Below, piece by piece: positions 11,100 to 25,500 of a stretch of 64,000 nt of DNA (position 1 is its first letter; each line of letters starts with the position of its first letter). This stretch comes from Patescibacteria group bacterium UBA5532 (GTDB lineage: Bacteria; Patescibacteriota; Gracilibacteria; BD1-5; UBA2023): NCBI GenBank assembly GCA_002426885.1, contig DINU01000005.1, forward strand, positions 49,735 through 113,734, written 5' to 3'. The notes under the pieces were generated by a model that saw only the letters and a program-made list of their open reading frames with translations, ran no database searches and had not been told where the DNA came from. The position numbers and the translations under genes are program-made.

Positions 11100-13043
11100 T
11101 TACATAGCGACTTTCGGTGGCACGACGATATCTGTGAAGTACGCATCGAAGTCTTCCTGGAGCATTTCTTCTTGCTGAATGAGGACATCGGAAATCGTGA
11201 TATGAAGTGTATGATACTTCGTAAGGATCGAGCGTGCGGTCTCATACGCTGACTTCAGGATATTTCGTACTTTTTCATCGATCAGATTCTGTGTTTTTTC
11301 TGAGATATTTTTGCGATTCCCCTCCGAATAAAAGGCATCTTCTGAGCTTGCGATATAGTTCTCTGCTCCGAGCTCCTCATCGAATCCGAAGCGCATTACC
11401 ATCGCACGAGCGATCTCTGTCGCTTTCTCGATGTCATTCGATGCTCATGTCGTAATATATTCAGTTCAGAAAAATATCTCTTCTGCGACACGTCCACCAT
11501 AGAGACATGCGAGCTCATCTGTATATTTCGCTTTCGAGACATAGGTACGATCTTTCTCAGGGAGGAACCATGTCACACCTCCCGCAGAACCTCGTGGAAG
11601 GATGGATATCTTATGAACTGGATCGGTATGTGGTAAAAGTTTTCCGACCAGTGCATGTCCGACCTCATGAATGGCGGTTAATTTTTTCTCATGCTCCGTC
11701 ATACGAAGGGATTTTTTCTCATTTCCCATGACGACCTTCTCGACTGCGAGCTGAACCATCTTCTGTGTAATCGTTTTTTTATCTTGTTTTCCAGCTATAA
11801 TAGCCGCTTCATTCATCAGATTCGCAATCTCAGCACCAGAAAATCCGACAGTAAGTGCAGCTGTACGATCGATATCAAAGTCGGAAGCAAGAGGTTTTTG
11901 TTTCGCATGAATCATGATAATCTGCTTTCGGTCTTCCAGTGTCGGGAGATTGATCGTCACTTTTCGGTCGAATCGCCCCGGACGCAGAAGTGCACGATCG
12001 AGTACATCAGCACGATTGGTCGCTGCCATGACGATCACTTTCGTATCGTTATCGAATCCATCCATTTCTGTCAGGATCTGATTCAGCGTCTGCTCACGCT
12101 CATCATGTCCACCTCACATTCCTGCGGCACGCCTTTTTCCGATCGCATCGATCTCATCGATAAAAATAATCGCTGGCGCATGTTCTCGTGCTTCCGCAAA
12201 AAGATCGCGTACGCGAGCCGCTCCGACTCCGACGAACATCTCGACGAATTCTGATCCAGAAATCGAGAAAAATGGTACATTAGACTCGCCTGCGACTGCG
12301 CGAGCGAGCAATGTTTTCCCAGTTCCTGGAGGTCACTGAAGGAGGATTCCTCGTGGGATCTTCGCGCCCAGCTCTTTATATTTATCAGGATTTCGCAGGA
12401 AATCGACGATCTCTACGAGATCATTTTTTTCCTCTTCCGATCCGGCAACATCAGCGAATGTCACTTTTTTATCTTTTTCGGGATCGTAGAGTTTTGCTCG
12501 ATTTCGACCGAAATTCATCGGACCGTTCGCGCCTCCTATACTCATACGCGACAGGAGAAAAAATATGAGTCCGACAAAAAGAAGAGTCGAAAGAATACTT
12601 GGTAAAAGCTCGAGAAGAAGATTGGACCACTTCTGATCCTTAATAATTACCTGTGTCGGATTCGCAGGATTCGAGAGTCAGAGCTCAGTAATCTGGGTTC
12701 CCGCAGGAATCAGCGAGGTATCGATGATCGTCTGATCCGTCCCAGACGTCTTATTATATGTCGCCTCTATGAGATTTCAGGAGATAAGAATCTCACTATA
12801 GAGACCTCCCGAGTAATTTGCGACGATCTTCGGAAGGCTGACATCCTTGTTCACTTCGGTTCCGAAATGCGGTGGCGAAATCATAAACCACATCAGCGGA
12901 AGAAAAATAATCGCGAGAAAAAAAGCATTCCAGCGGGTCATGCGGAGTGTATTTTCTGCTTTGTTATCAGTTTTTTTAGGTGAATTTTTCTGAGGTTTTT
13001 TTGGATTTTTATCTCACATATCACGGGAATTTTTTGGAGCCAT
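11100..13043 (-). CDS. ftsH: ATP-dependent zinc metalloprotease FtsH
   Basis: Membrane AAA+ protease for quality control and regulatory proteolysis. 647 aa. Two N-terminal membrane segments (about residues 40-60 and 155-175), P-loop GPPGTGKTLLARAVAGE, Walker B IIFIDEIDAIG, SRH region ATNRADVLDRALLRPGRFDR and zinc site HEVGH. The first G of the P-loop is TGA, as are two of the three G after KRRAAGM. Stop TAA. The N-terminal cytoplasmic stretch is Lys/Pro-rich. Confidence 0.97.
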
Positions 13044-13073
13044 GAAAAAAATAATAAAATAAACTCGATAAGC

Positions 13074-13101
13074 ATTCTATGATTTTCTCTGAGAAAATCA
13101 A
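13074..13101 (-). promoter_or_regulatory. ftsH promoter with palindromic spacer
   Basis: Minus strand TTGATT, 16-bp spacer, TAGAAT. A 19-bp inverted repeat (gattttctc-t-gagaaaatc, 13081-13099) fills the spacer and part of the -35, a position suited to an operator. No T run follows it, so it is not a terminator. Confidence 0.55.
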
Positions 13102-13158
13102 CTCGAGTACGGAAGGGAAAATTTCCGTCTCTGAAAGAAAAATATATTCTGAAAATAT

Positions 13159-14607
13159 TTATTTTCTCGGCTTACGCGTCGATCACTTCGGAGGTGTAAT
13201 CTTCTTGTTTGGTGTGTCATTATCTGCATTTCCGAAGCGATTTTCATCCTTGTAAATACTCTTACGAGAACGGAGCTCGATCTCGATCGGCGTCCCTTCG
13301 AATCCGAAGATTGCACGGATTTTGTTCTCTATGTAGCGCACATATGAAAAGTGAAAATGTGACGCGTTATTCACAGAAATCACGAATCGCGGTGGTGCGA
13401 CATCGACCTGCGAACCGTAATAAATCTTCGGTTTATGAGATTTTCGATTTCCTGTCGGCGCATGCTCATAGACGATCTGCGAGAGAAACTGATTAAAGAC
13501 TCATGTTTTGATGCGTTTTTTCCGTTCGAGATCGATCGCGACGGCATGTTCGAGGATACGATCGATTTTTTTGCCATCGATCGCCTGTGTGAATACGACC
13601 GGCGCATACGAGAGAAAGTCAAATTGCTGTCCCATGTATTTCATATACCGATCGAGGATCGACTCCCGATCGACTCCCGGCTTATCGAGAACACGATCCC
13701 ACTTATTTACGACGAGGATAATCCCCTTCTTGGCTTCGATCGCACGACCAGTAATATGCAGATCCTGATGCGTAATACCCTCAACCGCATCGATCACGAC
13801 TGCGACGACATCGGCGCGATCGATCGCGCGCTCAGCTCGGAGTACACTCCACTGCTCGATATTCGCAGATCCGATTTTTCCAGAGCGACGAATCCCCGCG
13901 GTATCGATGAGACATATTTCCTGTCATTCCCACGGGATCATCGTATCGATCGAGTCTCGTGTCGTCCCTGGAAGATCCTTGACGATGGAGCGCGTTGTTC
14001 CTGAGATAGCATTGACGATAGATGATTTCCCGACATTTGGGCGACCGATAATCGCGAGCTTCAGGATATCATCACGATCTTCTGGTGGATCAGACGGGAG
14101 AAAACCGAGTCATGTAAGCTCTTCTGCGATACGACTCCGAAGGGCATCGAGTCCACGCGTCTGGATCGGACTCGTCATGACGACATCTCAGAATCAGAAT
14201 GCGAGGAGTGCCTGTCACTCGAGTGCGCGAGCTGAGTTATCGGCTTTATTTCCGATGAGAATCACTGGTTTTCCAGATCGACGAAGAAGTCGTGCGATCG
14301 TCTCATCGAGCTCGGTAATCCGATCGTATTCGACGACGAAGAGGATCACATCAGAATGTTCGACAGCATCTTCGACACGTTGGCGAACGTCGACAAGTAT
14401 CGACTCCTCTTTTCCGATGACGAGACCGCCACTGTCGGCGATCGTATAGCTCATATGAGCTTCTGGATCATAGCAGTCGTACTCCACGATATCACGTGTC
14501 GTATTCTCTATATCGGATATGATCGCGATCTTATGTCGAGTCAGTGCGTTAAAAAGCGATGACTTCCCGACATTCGGGCGACCAATGATGGTAATGTATG
14601 CTCACAT
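13159..14607 (-). CDS. der: Ribosome-associated GTPase Der (EngA)
   Basis: Tandem GTPase needed for 50S assembly. 482 aa. First G domain starts at residue 8 (GRPNVGKSSLFNAL, later NKAD); the second repeats GRPNVGKSSIVNAIS, DTAG and NKWD; a C-terminal KH-like domain follows. The start is ATG-TGA-GCA (M-G-A). The protein continues through a TGA at 13183 to TAA at 13159, ending in a basic tail. A -10-like TATACT at 14630-14635 on the minus strand lies upstream. Confidence 0.96.
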
Positions 14608-14729
14608 AAAGAAAATCTATTTCCCGAGAAGTATAGAAAGAAACGCAAGAAAAGCAAAAAAGAGTTGTCGGAAGTAATATTCCGTCAGAGAAACGAGACT
14701 CCTATACTTATGAACGAGAAAGAATTTTT

Positions 14730-15821
14730 CTAACTCTTCATCTCTTTATTCCGTGTTTTATCAGAAGGAGACTTGTTTTCAGATACTGTAAAACTCAGTG
14801 TATCTAAAAAAACGATCTCTCCAATATAAGCAAAGTGAGACTCTTCCCATTCGAAAGTGTATCAGTATTAATTCAGATGTGCTCGTCTTTCATACGAATC
14901 TCATGTCATTACTGAAAGAATAGATTCTACCCCCTGCTGCCTCTATTACAATAGACCCCGGTCGTCATGGTCTTCGGAATCAGGAAATCATTCTCCAATC
15001 GAAAAGACTCTTCTGTTGGTGTGGGTTTTTCTCATATATCCTTAAAAATTAAGAGTTTGGACTGGTAAATTTGTAAAAACTACCCCTCTTGCGAGTTCGT
15101 AATTTCTGTGACTATCCCAAAATTCACATTCTTTCAAGTGGAATTAAAATGGATCTGAATTAATACCGCGCTATTACCTGTCCTCGGAATTCATTAAAGT
15201 AAAAACACCTGTCTCAGTATCTCAATCTCACCAAGTAATCGTATAAAAAATCTGTGTATTCAGGGGCAAATTGCAGCCGGAAAGATCTATCTGATATAAT
15301 CCATCACTCCCTTGGGCACAGTCCTGAGCTGTCAGTGTGGTGCAACTCCTCCCTGATATTCACTCGACATGACGAAACCGAATTTCACGAGGAGCTGATG
15401 CTCTGGAAAGACGAAGTATTCCATCGGAAATTTGCCGAGTAGTATCCTGCAGATCAAGCGTGTCGCAAGCCCTATGTTTCGTTACTCGTGTTTCTGTGGA
15501 TACATCTGATGGAACAGAAAGACAGAAGTGTTTGGTTACTACTTTTCCCGATCATTCCATTCCCACATGGTATGTACACTGAATAGGTACTCCTAGTGGC
15601 AGAGACGGTGGAAGTTTGATATAGGCTGATCTATCACGTCTATGTTCGAGATGAACCTTTTCCGGAGGAACAAAAAATATGATCTTGTCTCAGTTTACAA
15701 AGTATTGAAACCGGAGAAACTTCACCGGTAACTCCCCTCCCAAAGGCAAGTATCTGTCTTGAAGGATCTCTGGAGGATCTGGAAAATACTCTCGTGTATT
15801 GGCAGCCATAGCTTGTCTCAT
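14730..15821 (-). pseudogene. Decayed gene, frameshifted (no family recognised)
   Basis: The first 215 codons (15821 down to TAA at 15174) read as a plausible protein. Protein-like sequence then continues in changing frames to TAG at 14730: for example IPRTGNSAVLIQIHF, then TPTEESFRLENDFLIPKT, then FAYIGEIVFLDTLSFTVSEN. At least three frame changes are needed, some near short G or T runs. Either a real pseudogene or clustered sequencing errors; the rest of the left half of the window shows no such errors, favouring decay. It follows the hypothetical gene at 15851 by 29 bp. Confidence 0.6.
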
Positions 15822-15850
15822 AATTATACCGATAAAAAAAGTAAAAAATC

Positions 15851-16501
15851 TTACAGAATACATTCCGTTTGCTCCTGAACGTTCTTCTGAATCGCAGGGG
15901 CCTTAGAAATCCGAAAGTATCCTTCTTCGATGACGCGGTCTCTAGTGTTTCCGGTTGCATCCGTATCTGTCACATGGATTGAGTAGTGTATTCTACTATC
16001 TGAAGCTCGCATATATTCCGGAAGAGGAATCCGCAAAGGAGCATAGTCCTCAGATGGTGCTCCAAAGATAGAAAACTCTTGTGAGAGTTCTCGATCAATT
16101 GAAAAAATAATACGCGAGCTATACCTCAATAGAGCAGGTGTCACTTGAAGCACAGTAGTCAGAATTCCGTCAGTAATTTCTCTTTCTAGAAATCTTGCTA
16201 GGATTTTATATTCCCGTTCCTGTACTGCCTCTTGGATGTGTAACGATCACCTACGATCTTCACCTCTTTGATCCAAAGAATGTTCTTTCTTTAGTCTTTC
16301 TTCCAAGCGGTTGAGTTTACTAGAAGTTTTCTGGATATCCTTCAGGAGTGCTTCACACTTTCATGGTATCTCTTTAAAACCTCAGAATGCCTCAATATAA
16401 CGAAGTACTTTCCATGAATCATTCGAAAGATACGGAATAATATCCCCGCCACCCACTTCTGCGTCATCCCCATGATATAATGTAGTCTCTAAAAAGGTCA
16501 T
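15851..16501 (-). CDS. Hypothetical protein, 216 aa
   Basis: Not recognised. The first third has a glycine-rich EVGGGD segment; the middle is charged and probably coiled coil (SKLNRLEERLKKEHSLDQR); the C-terminal half looks like a beta-rich domain (IIFSIDRELSQEF). It starts at ATG 16501 behind a good promoter. TAA stop at 15851. Same transcription unit as the decayed gene downstream. Confidence 0.6.
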
Positions 16502-16522
16502 ACAGAAACATTCTATCGCTGT

Positions 16523-16550
16523 ATAATATATAATACATGATATTTGTCAA
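16523..16550 (-). promoter_or_regulatory. Promoter for the 216-aa hypothetical gene
   Basis: Minus strand TTGACA (16545-16550), 16-bp spacer, TATTAT (16523-16528). The ATG lies 21 nt beyond the -10. Confidence 0.6.
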
Positions 16551-16579
16551 ATATATTTTATTATATATTGTACTAGCTT

Positions 16580-19500
16580 CTAATTCTGCGAGAACACCCC
16601 CTGTATTTTATATTCCACGGTCGCGATCATATCATCATCTTTCAAGATAACGATAGTCACATATCCCCCCTGATCGAGATACTCGAACGATACGGTGTCA
16701 TCCATCTGATAGAGATTTCCATCACGACCGATCCCGACGAGCGCATGTGCATCTGTATCGACGATAAATCCTCATCATGGAAGCGTCGTCGCGAGGAGGG
16801 TATTCGGCACGAAGGTAAAATCACTGTACGGTGTAATAATAACTCCCGACCCAGAAGTCCCGATCGACGTCGCATATCCGAGTGCAAGCGACTCCGAGTA
16901 TACGACTGCCCCTCATGTATCGGAGAGTGTGAGCGAGAGTGGAGACTCGAGCGTCGCTGGCATGACTGTGACATGATACGCCTCATCTGAGAGTGTGATC
17001 ACACCCGTCGTCGGTACGATCGTCGCGATCGGTCATGATGGTCCAGTAAGAATATTTTCTGTTATGATATCCTGGTACACAAAGGGAATGGTAAATACTC
17101 ATCCCGATTCTGTCAGCGTCGAATCATCCGTAATCCGTACGAGTGACCCTCATCGATATCGCATAACATCGATCGGCTCCCCATCGATACGATTCTCGAG
17201 GAATCCACTCACGCTTCCAGAAGACATAGTATCGATCTGCGGAATGGGAGCGTAGACTGACAGTGTAAATGATTTCTGGCTTTCATTTCCATTCCCATCG
17301 AGTGCTTTCAGGATGATTCTTCTCGTTCTGATATCAGAAAATGGTCCGAATACGATCCCACTTCCAGTATCTTCCACGATTCATGATGCACCAGAGACGA
17401 AGTCATTCTCAGGATCTCCATCGCCATCGGTATCAACTGTTCCATCTACATCCCAGACGAGGGTAAATGTGTCCCGATCTGATACGAGATCCTCGAGTGG
17501 AAAAAATATCGGAATATAAACAGGGATCCGAAGTGTATCGGAAATATCGATCACCGGTCCCTCTCGATCTGCTTCACGCTCTGGCGACATGAGGACGATT
17601 CATGCTTCTACAGCTGAACCTCGTATGAGAGGCTTCATCCCTCCATAGTACCACCCATTTTCCATATCGAAATGTGCCGAGTAACGAGAAGCGAAATCTC
17701 CGATATCGATCACGCGATATGTCTGCGAAAATCGAACGATCAGGCTCACATCGGAGAAGGATGATCCGACTTCGACGCTCGCTCATCATGCGCTCGGAGC
17801 GAGTGTCACATCTGGTAGAAGTGGCATACCGACGAGATCTGATACAGAAATCTCTGGAGCATTTTGATCTTCGATGTAGATTTTTCCTCAGAAAACCCGA
17901 ATATTTCCAGCAGAAGTCACCTCATACTGTGTATACGGTGCGAGTGTAATCGTGATGTTTTCCCCACTACTCGTCGCACTCCAGCCGATCGTCGCGCCCG
18001 CATCCCCAGCATAGAGATATCGATGTGAGCTCACTGCGAAGACAGACTCCACAGGAAGTACGCGAACTCATGGCGAGGTGACGGTAATATCTCCACGGAC
18101 AGATCGGACAAAAAGTGGTGTCGGAGATGCTTGAAGTGGGACGCCTTCGAGTGCCTCTCCATCAGTCTCTGTGACAAGTGCATCGACGATATATTTATCA
18201 TCGAAGTCTTGGTGTTCGCGCTTTTCATCGTCATTTCGGAACATCGAGCGATAGAATCCGATACGAAAAATCCGATCATCAGAATCCGCCGGCGACCAGG
18301 AGAGATTGATCGAGTTCGGACTCGTCACCGTCTCTCGGAGATTATTTACAGCGGTGGGAGGAGTAGAAGAAATATCAGAGGTAAATGATTCCTGTGTGTA
18401 GACTGCTGTCGGAGTGGCTGTGAGACGCTCTTTTACGAAGAGAGTATTTCCGACTCGGAAGATAAAGTCACGATCTCCATCACGATCGACATCAGATAGA
18501 AGTATCGTCTCATCTCCCTGGAGCTCCTCCGTCCAGTCGAATAGTCGTATCTGCTTCCCTGTATCATCGAGAACATAGATCCCCTCATAGTTCGGAGTCG
18601 CTGTCACGGATGAATTCGAGTTCTGAAGTGTGCTGATCGTCTCATTCAGTGTTTCATTCGCGTAAGCAAGACGTCGACTCTCTGATCCCTCAGAAAAAGA
18701 TGAGACCATCGTCTGGAGTGCAGAAATCTCTTGATCATTCCGTGCATTCAGCTTTTCCGCGAGAAGTGCAGAATGAGATGGGGACGAAGTCGAGGAAATA
18801 CTCTCCGCTTGTGCCTGTGGAATCAGCATGAATCCAGTCGAAGAAACAGGATCCGTATAATACCGTCGTGATGCCTCTACGAGCTGGATGCCTTCAGGTT
18901 TTCCCTGCAGTTCCAGGATGGCACGAAGTTTTTCGGTCTCATTTTTCTGCGCATCGAGCACCCCTCGGATCGTCTGGAACTTCGCATGATTTCCCTCAGA
19001 AATCTCTGCTGTCACGGCATCTGTACCAAAATCACTCTCGCTCAGTGCGAGCATAAGCTCAGCGCGTGTCGCGTCAGTATAGACCCCAGTGCTCGTCTCG
19101 AGATCATGACGAATACTATCTTTCATCGCATCGGACGTAATGTAGACTCCTCGATCTGCTTCGAGCGTGTCGATCGCGCTCTGAATCAGAGCGATAAAAC
19201 TCAGTGATCCTGTCGCATCGAGTCAGAATGGACTCGACGTATCATTATAGAGCTGGAGATTCTGCGATGGAAGTGGCGAAGAAATATTTACATCTGGTGC
19301 TACCTGAGATGGGACAAGATTCCGGAGATCCGCTGGAGCCTCATTGATTGGTGCGACGATCTGCTCCGCCATTTCTATGAGAAAATCCGTGCGGAACTCG
19401 AGATTCACATGCGTCTCGACGACAATCTCAGAAAGAAATGAGCTCGAAAACTGAGGAAACTGAAAATTCAAGAAATCGATCGGAAGTGTCCCCTGTCGTG

Positions 19501-22500
19501 AAGTTCGCTGTGCGATCACATCACCGACACGCCACTCTGGAACCCAGAGTTCCTTGCGCATCAGACAGAGTACTTTTTCTACGATATTTAAGATTTTGAT
19601 AACTCCTGTGATACTTCCGAGAATCTTCGGAAGCTTCGGTGGTGGAGGAAGATTCGGAAGTGTAATCGTCGGAAGTGATGGAAGCTCAGGCAGATCAGGG
19701 ATATCAGGAAGTGCCGGGAGTCGAGGAATTCACGGGAGTGTAAAACTCGCCGTCGGACTGTCTGGGAGCGAAAGCGACGGAAGATCCGGGAGTCGGATCG
19801 GAACAGGATCGATCGTGAATTCTGGCAGACTGATACGCAATCCAGCTCGGATATCATGGAGATCGAGGACGATATCAGGCCATTTCGGGAAACGAATCAC
19901 GGGAAGTGTCGGGATTAGTGCGCTGATAATCTTAAACTGAAAATACTTGAGATCGTAGCGCTCATTTCGACAGACAGTACAGTTCTGCTGATAATCCGCA
20001 AAAAGATCGAGAATCGGTTGCCATGACTTCAGGATCGCTTTTATCAGGACGATCGACTCGACCCACGCACGAAATCGGACACTATTCTCTCGGAGCCATC
20101 ACTCTACCATTTGTTCGATCGCATCGATATTACAGGTAATCTGATCGAGGAGCTTTTCTTTCCATGTGAGGAGCTTCATGAGTTTCTCTGGAAATTTTTT
20201 ATACGTCTCGAGCATCTGGATATTATACCGCAGATCGGCGAGAAATGGACTCGCATTCAGACGGAGCTTCGTATCGAGACACTCAGAAGTCGCATCCGTC
20301 GTGCACCAGTTATCGAGTGCATCCTGTATTTCCGCTTCATACTGGGCGAGTGAAAGTTTCCACTTCATATAGGTCTTATCGAGGTCTTCCCCAGTAATCC
20401 ATGGGACCTGTATCGGAACTTGCACGACATGCACCTCGACCAGCGGAAGTTTTCAGATAAATTCGTATGCAGCGCGAATCGCACTCGTCCCTCATGCAAG
20501 GCTCGTGGAGATACTATTTGTGGTGGTATCATAGAGAGATTCGACATCTCGAAGGTGAAAACGTCCATCACTACTTCATGAAAACGCACTTTTCTGATCG
20601 GTCGAATTCCATGATTCCGCGAGCGTATCCCATCCCTTCGAGTAATCAGCGATAGACCAGTTCTGTGTCGGCTGTGGCAGAATAATCGTCAGACTCGGAA
20701 GTGTGAGGAATTTATTGACGATTTCTTCGACCTGTCGATCGACCCAGTCCATGAGAAAATCCGGAAATGCCGAGACACTTTTATTCGTGATCTCTACGAT
20801 ATCATCGAAGGAAAATCATTTCCGCGAATCGATCGTCACATCCACCCCGATAGCACCATCTCATGATCCGATGGTCACGAGTGGTCAGGTACTCAGGGAG
20901 GAAATATTTCCACCATACTGAGTCATACTCGTCGATACCGAGAGAAGTCTGCTCGCAGATGGATTTTTTATATAATCCATAATCTCCTGGCGAAGTGGCT
21001 CTGGATCAGTGTCAGTCGTGGTATTTGCCTCGAGTGTACAGCTCGCAGAGTTCCAGCTATCAGTCAGTGTCCCGAGTCATGAAATCCCCGACACATCTCC
21101 ATCACTTTCTGATCCATCTTCCGCACAGATCGGCATCGAATGTGCGATCACGATACAATTCCCTCACGGAACGAGTGGCGAGACACCCTGCGGTGGACTA
21201 TTTCCGACGACCTGTGAAGGACCACCGATACAGAGCGCTTCTCCCATTCCCAGTGTCAGAGTCGGTGTAATATAGAATCGAAATGAATTTGTCGGGTCCC
21301 ATGTTCCGAGATATCCTCATGCACTGAGGAGATTCGCACCACATGTATTCGAATATCAGATCGCAGAGACTGGATACACCGTCGGAACCGGGACACATCC
21401 CCATGGTCCGTAGAGTGGAATACCAGTGATCGATGAGAATGTCGGCATTCCTGTACTCGGGGTAAGCATCCCGAGAGGCATCCCGAAGATAGACGGAGTC
21501 GATCATGGCGCGAGTGGTGCCCAGTTTATAGGAAAAGAAAGACATGATCCTCATCAGAATCCACACGAAAGTCCCGTCTGAATCTCATTCAGTGTTTTTC
21601 TGATCTGTGACTCGAGCTCAGAAGTCAGTCCGAGTGTCAGGGTCAGATTACCGTTATTGTACGTGATGGGATCGACGAACGTATCAATATCTTCCGCACT
21701 CGTGTAGGAGGCGAGTTGTTCCTCGCGTTCTTCGATCGACATCGTGTCGATATAGTCGGGGATACCATTGTTATCAAGATCGGTAAAATACTGCTGTAAT
21801 TCAGCAGGGATTTCTGCCTGAGAAAAATCACGCACTCATCGCTCATACATACGAGATGCCGTCGATCGCCAGAGTACGACACTCGCCCCACATGTGCTCT
21901 TCGTATCGAATGCGATATCGCCGTAGTTATCATCTCCGACCTCTCCTGTCTCGAGGAGTCAGACGATCAGATCTCCATATGTGATCGGAAGTGTCGTGAC
22001 GGTATAACTGAGTGTTACTTTCCCACCAGGAGCGATCGATGGATACTGCATCAGGATATCGAACTCATCCTGTAAGAATGTGATCGGAAGCTCGATCGGA
22101 GTATCAGAAACGGTCTGTACGTACGTCTTCGTATCTGCAAGAGAAAAAATCGATCCGACAGAATCGAGATATTCGCCATTTTCGAGTGTATTTGTGCTAT
22201 TATTGATGATAGTAATCGTCACCGTGACGGGTGTACCCGTCTGTAGATGCGATCCAGAAGAGGAAAAAGTACGCTCGATGGAAATATTTTCCGCTTCAGC
22301 ATACTCCGAGCGAATATACGTACGTGGTGTGTGTGTGCTCAATGTACTTCCGGTCACTATTTCTGAGACATCTGTGAGTCATGCGAGCACCTGATCAGAA
22401 AGTGCAAGATTGGCATTTCCATACTCATCCGTACCGACGACACTCTTGATCACTTGGCTCTGTCATGCGGTATCCTCAGGATTATTCTCAGAAATCATCC

Positions 22501-25500
22501 GCTGATAGTAGACCGTCCTACGGATCATCGACTCGTTCATCTCGGAGTCACCCGAGAGCTCACTGATATCGATATATCCTTCTGGAAGCTGTCGAAGTCA
22601 CTGAAAATATATGGCTCCCCCTGCCTTCTGTGCGCTCGTATCGAGTGAGAGTGTCAGTCCCGATTCGACGATTTTTTTGGTAAATACTCCTGGCGTCGAA
22701 GTCCCATAGAGAATCGCGAGCTCTCATGCATCACTCAGATACACGATATCATCTTTTCCATCTGCATCCATGTCGAATATTTTCATCTGGACGACCGCCT
22801 CAGGGAGACTACCAGAATCGAGAGTAATAGCCATCCGAGAGAGTCTCCCATCGGTGTTATCGATCAGCTCGAGCGCACCCAGATCACTTACGATGAGAAA
22901 ATCCCCATATCCATCTCCAGTAAAATCCCCTGCTTCAAAATCTCATCCAGCATCAGAAAGATGCGCGACATATCCGCGACTGCGGAATCGTCACTTCTCG
23001 TTCAGAAGGAGCTCGACGTACTTCGTATCGTAGAGAATCAGGATATCATCATATCCGTCATTATTGGTATCGACTATAGTGTAGGAATCGATATTTCCCT
23101 TTGATCACCCGGTGATCATCGTCCCGATCGTCCGATCGAGTCCATTTTTCTCGACTCACGGAGCATCAGAGCGAACATGTGCGACTGGATCTCCGAGGTT
23201 AATCATGAGATAGGTGCTTTGCCATTTTGTCGCTTCTCCGACTGTGTCGCCTCCAGCGAAGGAAAGCATAGAGATATTATCTCACCGCCATCAGATCGCA
23301 CTCTCGCGCCGAATCTCCTCGAATCCCGTCTTTTCACTGGGTCCGACGCGATCGGTATCGAGAGTATCATCTGAATCAGGAATCTTCTGGATTACTTCGA
23401 CACCAAGCGACGCGCTCATCGCTCAGTCGAGCGTGTGGATTTTATAATTTGGACCTGGAAGAATCTGAAATGTATCGATCGAATCGGCGACGATCTGCAC
23501 TTCTGCGATCGTATATGTATCATGTGTGATGAGAAGTGTGAGTCCAGAAGCGGAAGATGGCGATGGATCGACCTCGAGCGCATAGTCATTCGCCAGGAAA
23601 AAATCCGCCCCCGCGTGAAAGGTAAAAATCGGAGTCGTGCTTCCAGAGTACACAAGTGAGACGTCATTTCCAGAAGGTATCACAGTAAAGTCGGCGTCTC
23701 GTGGTGTAATAGAGACATATCCTCCATCCGAGGGGATATCGGTACACTTTCTCTGAGATGTACACGCGACTCATCGCATCGTAGAAATATCAGGAAGAAT
23801 ATCCCCGACGACTTCATGTGAATATGCATCCATGACTCGAATCATGAGATTTCACTCACTCTGCATGACGATCGTCTTGTACCATGTACCGAGCGAGGAA
23901 CCGAGCGAGAGGACCCCCGAAGATGAGAGAGAAAATGCTCCGCCATACGAAGTCGGATCAGAAAGAAGGGTCGTAACCGCAAGGGAGACGGATGTACTCG
24001 GATCGGTCCGATAGAGGATATCTGATCCGAGATCGGTGTATGTTCCCCCTGGAAGGATCGTATAGAGCGCGTTATAGTCAGAATATGGGCGGAGAATCTG
24101 CGCGTCAGGCTGGATAAAGAGTACAGCATCGGCAACTCATGGAATAACGACACTTCCCGCATCATCTGATATCTGAAGCGAAGCATTTTCGAGTGCGGGA
24201 ACATGGACGGTCACATATCCACTCTGTCGCGGGAGTATCGCCGTCCCACGAGTAAAAGAAAAACTCGTCTCAGGTCCTGAGAAATACTGATATGTCCCCG
24301 CGAAAGAATCCGTCGTTATATTTCCATATCGATCGTAGAGTGTCGCGACGAGAGTCCCACTTGCGGAGTTATCTTCGAGCTTCACATACATACTTGCCCC
24401 TGGAAGGATCTGAATTCGCGCGGTGTTTTCGTCGGTAATCCCTGGGATATCGAGCGTCGCATCGAAGGTGCCTGCTTGTTTTCACGGAAGAAAAGAAAAG
24501 ACAGAAGAAACCCCTCCAGAAAGTGCGATCGTACCAGAACTGAAGACACCGACTTCTTTCGGAAGTGTGATCGATGCGAATGTAGAAAGTGAAGTAAGAG
24601 GATTTCCGAGTGCATCCTCGACTCGTATCTGCATCGGAACCGCATCGGATCCAGCAGTGATAAAGTTATACTGCTGAAGTATGATTTTTGCTCCGTACAA
24701 GAGAGAGACATCCTTCGTCGCCTGAAGTGAAGTCGCATCAGTAGTCGCGATCAGTGTCATAACACCCTCCCCATCAGATCCGATCTCCCACACACCATAT
24801 CCATCAAATGTAGTCGTATCCGCTTCAGTGACTCGTGTCCCATCCGGAAGAAGAATATAGCCATTCGAGACTTCGAGATGAATCGTCGAGAGCTGTGTCT
24901 GGATCGCATTTTTCTGCTCATCAAGAAGAGAAACAACGACTGGAAGTGTCGCGCCATGAATGAGTATATCACTCGGAGTCGAGATCGATATATCATGCGG
25001 AAGTCCTGAAAAAACTGAGAAAGTTGCAGTACCTCTGTGTCCGAGGCTATCTTCTACCTCAAGCGTATACTGCGAGGCTTTCTGTGCGATAGAGTCAGGA
25101 AGTGTCATAATGGTGCTCTCGACATCCTGTGAGAAAACGACCTGATTCTGGAATGTATCGGCAATACGCACATGAAATGGAGGATACAGTGCGTCTTCTG
25201 TCAGAGATGAGAAGCCAAGCTGGACATTCCCTGCTCCAGCTGTGATCTGCGAGGTTCATTTTCCTCACTGATTCATGAGAATAGCGATCGCATCTTCCGC
25301 GATCGTCACAGTCAGTGGCTCAGAAGTCACCTCGAGTTCCTGGTCGGATTCTCATGGAAAAAACGGTCACATGTGCGCCTGAAGCGTCACGTGAACTTCA
25401 TGATTTCATGCAGTCAGTGGAATCGAGGCAACACCATGATCGAGTGAAATCGCTCCCGTATAGACATCGAGATATTCAGAAAGTGCTTCTCATCCAGTAC

